This document shows positions 62,582 through 64,000 of a DNA stretch of 64,000 bases, in pieces. This DNA comes from Alistipes sp. (GTDB lineage Bacteria; Bacteroidota; Bacteroidia; Bacteroidales; Rikenellaceae): the NCBI GenBank assembly GCA_017536555.1, contig JAFXHE010000004.1, forward strand, positions 62,001 through 126,000. The letters are read 5' to 3'. Numbering within the stretch: position 1 is the first letter of the stretch; each line of letters opens with the position of its first letter. Under the pieces are notes generated by a model that was not told where the DNA came from, ran no database searches, and worked only from the letters and a program-made list of their open reading frames with translations. Both the position numbers and the translations under genes were made by a program.

Positions 62582-63189
62582 TATAGTTCAAGTATCTTGC
62601 ACTCCAAGCCGCGCTCGCGCACGTGGCGCAGTAGCTGCGGCAGGACGTAGCTGGTATTACGGAACGACTTTGCGCTGTCGTGCAGCGAGATGATATCGCC
62701 AGCCCTTAAATCACGAATTGTACCTTGCAGGCATCGCTTGGGCGAGAGGCTGCGGTTATAGTCGCGCGAAAGCACGCTCCACATAACAACCCTGAAACGC
62801 TTTGCCACCTCGCGCAGTTGTGCGCGTGTTATCTGCGCGTAGGGCGGTCTAAACAGCTCGGAATGTACCATATCGGCAGCAAGGTCGACATCCTCGACAT
62901 ATCTATCCAACGACATAGTCCACCCCTTCTGGTGCGAATAGGTGTGGTTACCCACCTTATGTCCGCGCTCAAGTATCATCTGGTAGAGGTCGGGGTATAA
63001 CTCGACATTCTTGCCCAGCACAAAGAAGGTAGCCTTGGCGTTATATCTATCCAACATATTGAGTATCCACTCCGTAACACCAGGCGTAGGGCCATCGTCA
63101 AAGGTGAGATATACACCTTCGTCATCCTCCACGCGCCATATCATCTCGGGGTAGAGCCTCTTAACTATTTTGGGCGGGTCTATACGCAT
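62581..63189 (-). CDS. Polysaccharide deacetylase (NodB-type)
   Basis: A 202-residue metal-dependent deacetylase with the NodB motifs: YLTFDDGPTPGVTEW (Asp-Asp), VGNHTYSHQKGW (His-x3-His), and LFRPPYAQI (Arg-Pro-Pro-Tyr). IISLHDSAK is motif 5. There is no signal peptide, so a cytoplasmic or unconventionally exported role is implied; it may act on peptidoglycan or another N-acetylated sugar. It precedes ubiX, overlapping it by one base. Confidence 0.9.
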   Translation of the reverse strand: MRIDPPKIVKRLYPEMIWRVEDDEGVYLTFDDGPTPGVTEWILNMLDRYNAKATFFVLGKNVELYPDLYQMILERGHKVGNHTYSHQKGWTMSLDRYVEDVDLAADMVHSELFRPPYAQITRAQLREVAKRFRVVMWSVLSRDYNRSLSPKRCLQGTIRDLRAGDIISLHDSAKSFRNTSYVLPQLLRHVRERGLECKILEL

Positions 63190-63235
63190 ACTCTCTAAAC
63201 TGCTCCTGTGAGCCGCAATCTACTCTTTTAACGCA

Positions 63236-63243
63236 CAAAAGTA
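63236..63243 (-). promoter_or_regulatory. Deacetylase-ubiX promoter -7 element
   Basis: TACTTTTG on the minus strand, about 46 bases before the ATG at 63189. No well-spaced TTTG partner. Confidence 0.45.
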
Positions 63244-63273
63244 ACTTTTTTTTCGCAATTTGAGAAATATAGC

Positions 63274-63281
63274 TACCTTTG
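63274..63281 (+). promoter_or_regulatory. DUF4837 gene promoter -7 element
   Basis: TACCTTTG, about 40 bases before the ATG at 63324, divergent from the deacetylase promoter. No well-spaced TTTG partner. Confidence 0.5.
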
Positions 63282-63323
63282 TATGGCAATCATCCTGAAA
63301 AATTGCCCACATTTTGTAACATA

Positions 63324-64000
63324 ATGCAAAAACAACATACTATGACACACCTTATAAACAAACTTCTCGCCATTGTAGCGATACTCTTCGTGGGTGCGTG
63401 CACCACCATAAATACTGTGCCGACAAAGACCACCACAGGCGAACCCTATGACGTATTTGTGATATGTGACAACGCTGCGTGGCAGGGCGACTTGTCGATG
63501 GTCGTATGCGATATGCTTGAGGAGGATGCCATAGGGCTGACACGTCCGCAGGGCTACTTCAACATCGTGCGCCAGGCAAATAGCCAAAACACATCGGACA
63601 TAGACCTTAAATACAGCAACATCCTGCGTCTGAACATCGACGCTATAAACGCCACACCGTCGACAAGTGTTGCACGCAACGTCTATGCCCGTCCACAGAC
63701 AGTGGTTACTATAAAGGCACCCGACAGTGCCACAGCAGCACTCTACATCGAGCACTCGGCAGCAGCCATACGCGACCTCTTCGAGAGCGGCGAGCGCGAT
63801 GCCAGCAACAGCTACTACCGTGGTCACCACTCACCAGAGCTTATCAACGACTTTAAGGCACACACAGGCTTCGAGATGCTTATACCCGCAAACTACTACA
63901 AGGCGACAACCGCCGACAAGGAGCTTTTGTGGTATATACGCGACTATGAGAAGAAGGCGCAGTATATCTTTGCCTACTCGTATGACTACACCTCGGAGGA
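63324..64000 (+). CDS. DUF4837-family lipoprotein (3' end beyond the window)
   Basis: An open frame runs off the right edge after 225 residues. A basic start and lipobox are present (LLAIVAILFVGACTTIN). Then PYDVFVICDNAAWQGDLSMVV, MLEEDAIGLTRPQGYFNIVR and a later segment with NSYYRGHHSPELINDFKAHTGF. This fits the DUF4837 family of Bacteroidetes, whose full length is about 330-350 residues and whose role is unknown. ATGs at 63324 and 63342 are both possible; the second is closer to the hydrophobic core. Confidence 0.75.
   Translation, partial: MQKQHTMTHLINKLLAIVAILFVGACTTINTVPTKTTTGEPYDVFVICDNAAWQGDLSMVVCDMLEEDAIGLTRPQGYFNIVRQANSQNTSDIDLKYSNILRLNIDAINATPSTSVARNVYARPQTVVTIKAPDSATAALYIEHSAAAIRDLFESGERDASNSYYRGHHSPELINDFKAHTGFEMLIPANYYKATTADKELLWYIRDYEKKAQYIFAYSYDYTSE

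Noticed and set aside
1-64000. CRISPR array, tRNA, rRNA, insertion sequence or integrase
   Set aside because: No regular repeat-spacer pattern, cloverleaf, transposase or integrase was seen on either strand.

Overview
The window looks like a chromosomal segment of a Bacteroidales gut commensal, most probably close to Alistipes/Rikenellaceae (genus is inference). Support: promoters of the Bacteroidetes type (TTTG, about 19-20 bases, TAnnTTTG) occur before many genes, on both strands; A-rich leaders replace Shine-Dalgarno sites; and typical families are present (DUF4923, DUF4837, a CarboxypepD-regulated TonB receptor, M64 peptidase, golvesin-domain amidase, short-type ProS). Most genes share one moderate-GC, GAG/CTC-rich codon style. 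One lipoprotein gene (40041-40673) is clearly AT-richer.

Layout. 0.3-7.8 kb: histidine-degradation operon (Dabb protein, ftcD, hutU, hutH, hutI, lipoprotein-like nitroreductase), turning histidine into glutamate with the one-carbon unit passed to tetrahydrofolate. 7.8-17.1 kb: GtrA protein and plsY, YitT protein, miaB, BASS-type transporter, large secreted amidase/golvesin protein, M64 metallopeptidase. 17.4-23.2 kb: carboxyltransferase protein with three biotinyl domains, superoxide dismutase, lpxK-ssb, small outer-membrane protein. 23.4-25.8 kb: M23 lipoprotein peptidase, FMN-binding protein, ispD. 25.9-32.5 kb (minus): two DUF4923 proteins, nadE, pepT and an OPT peptide transporter. 32.7-39.9 kb: TonB-dependent receptor, RNase P RNA (minus), valS, rnhA, flavin reductase, hypothetical.

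40-50 kb: AT-rich lipoprotein, thiL and adk (divergent), TPM protein and lemA, a TonB-like protein divergent from a histidine kinase/response regulator pair, then purC and proS (minus). 49.8-58.3 kb: PNGase F-like lipoprotein and DPP IV-like peptidase (minus), then the potABCD polyamine transporter with two unusual subunits. 58.4-64 kb: TorF-like porin, a phage-derived trio (S24 repressor, 96-aa protein, complete-looking terminase) without other phage genes, ubiX, a polysaccharide deacetylase and the start of a DUF4837 lipoprotein cut by the window edge.

Most notable: four TGTTAA repeats at helical spacing between the divergent two-component and TonB genes; the isolated repressor/terminase island with face-to-face promoters; three biotinyl domains in tandem; a duplicated TOBE-like unit in PotA plus a PotD carrying both a lipobox and a C-terminal membrane helix; and a long palindrome before the TonB receptor. 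No CRISPR array, tRNA, rRNA or insertion sequence was recognised.
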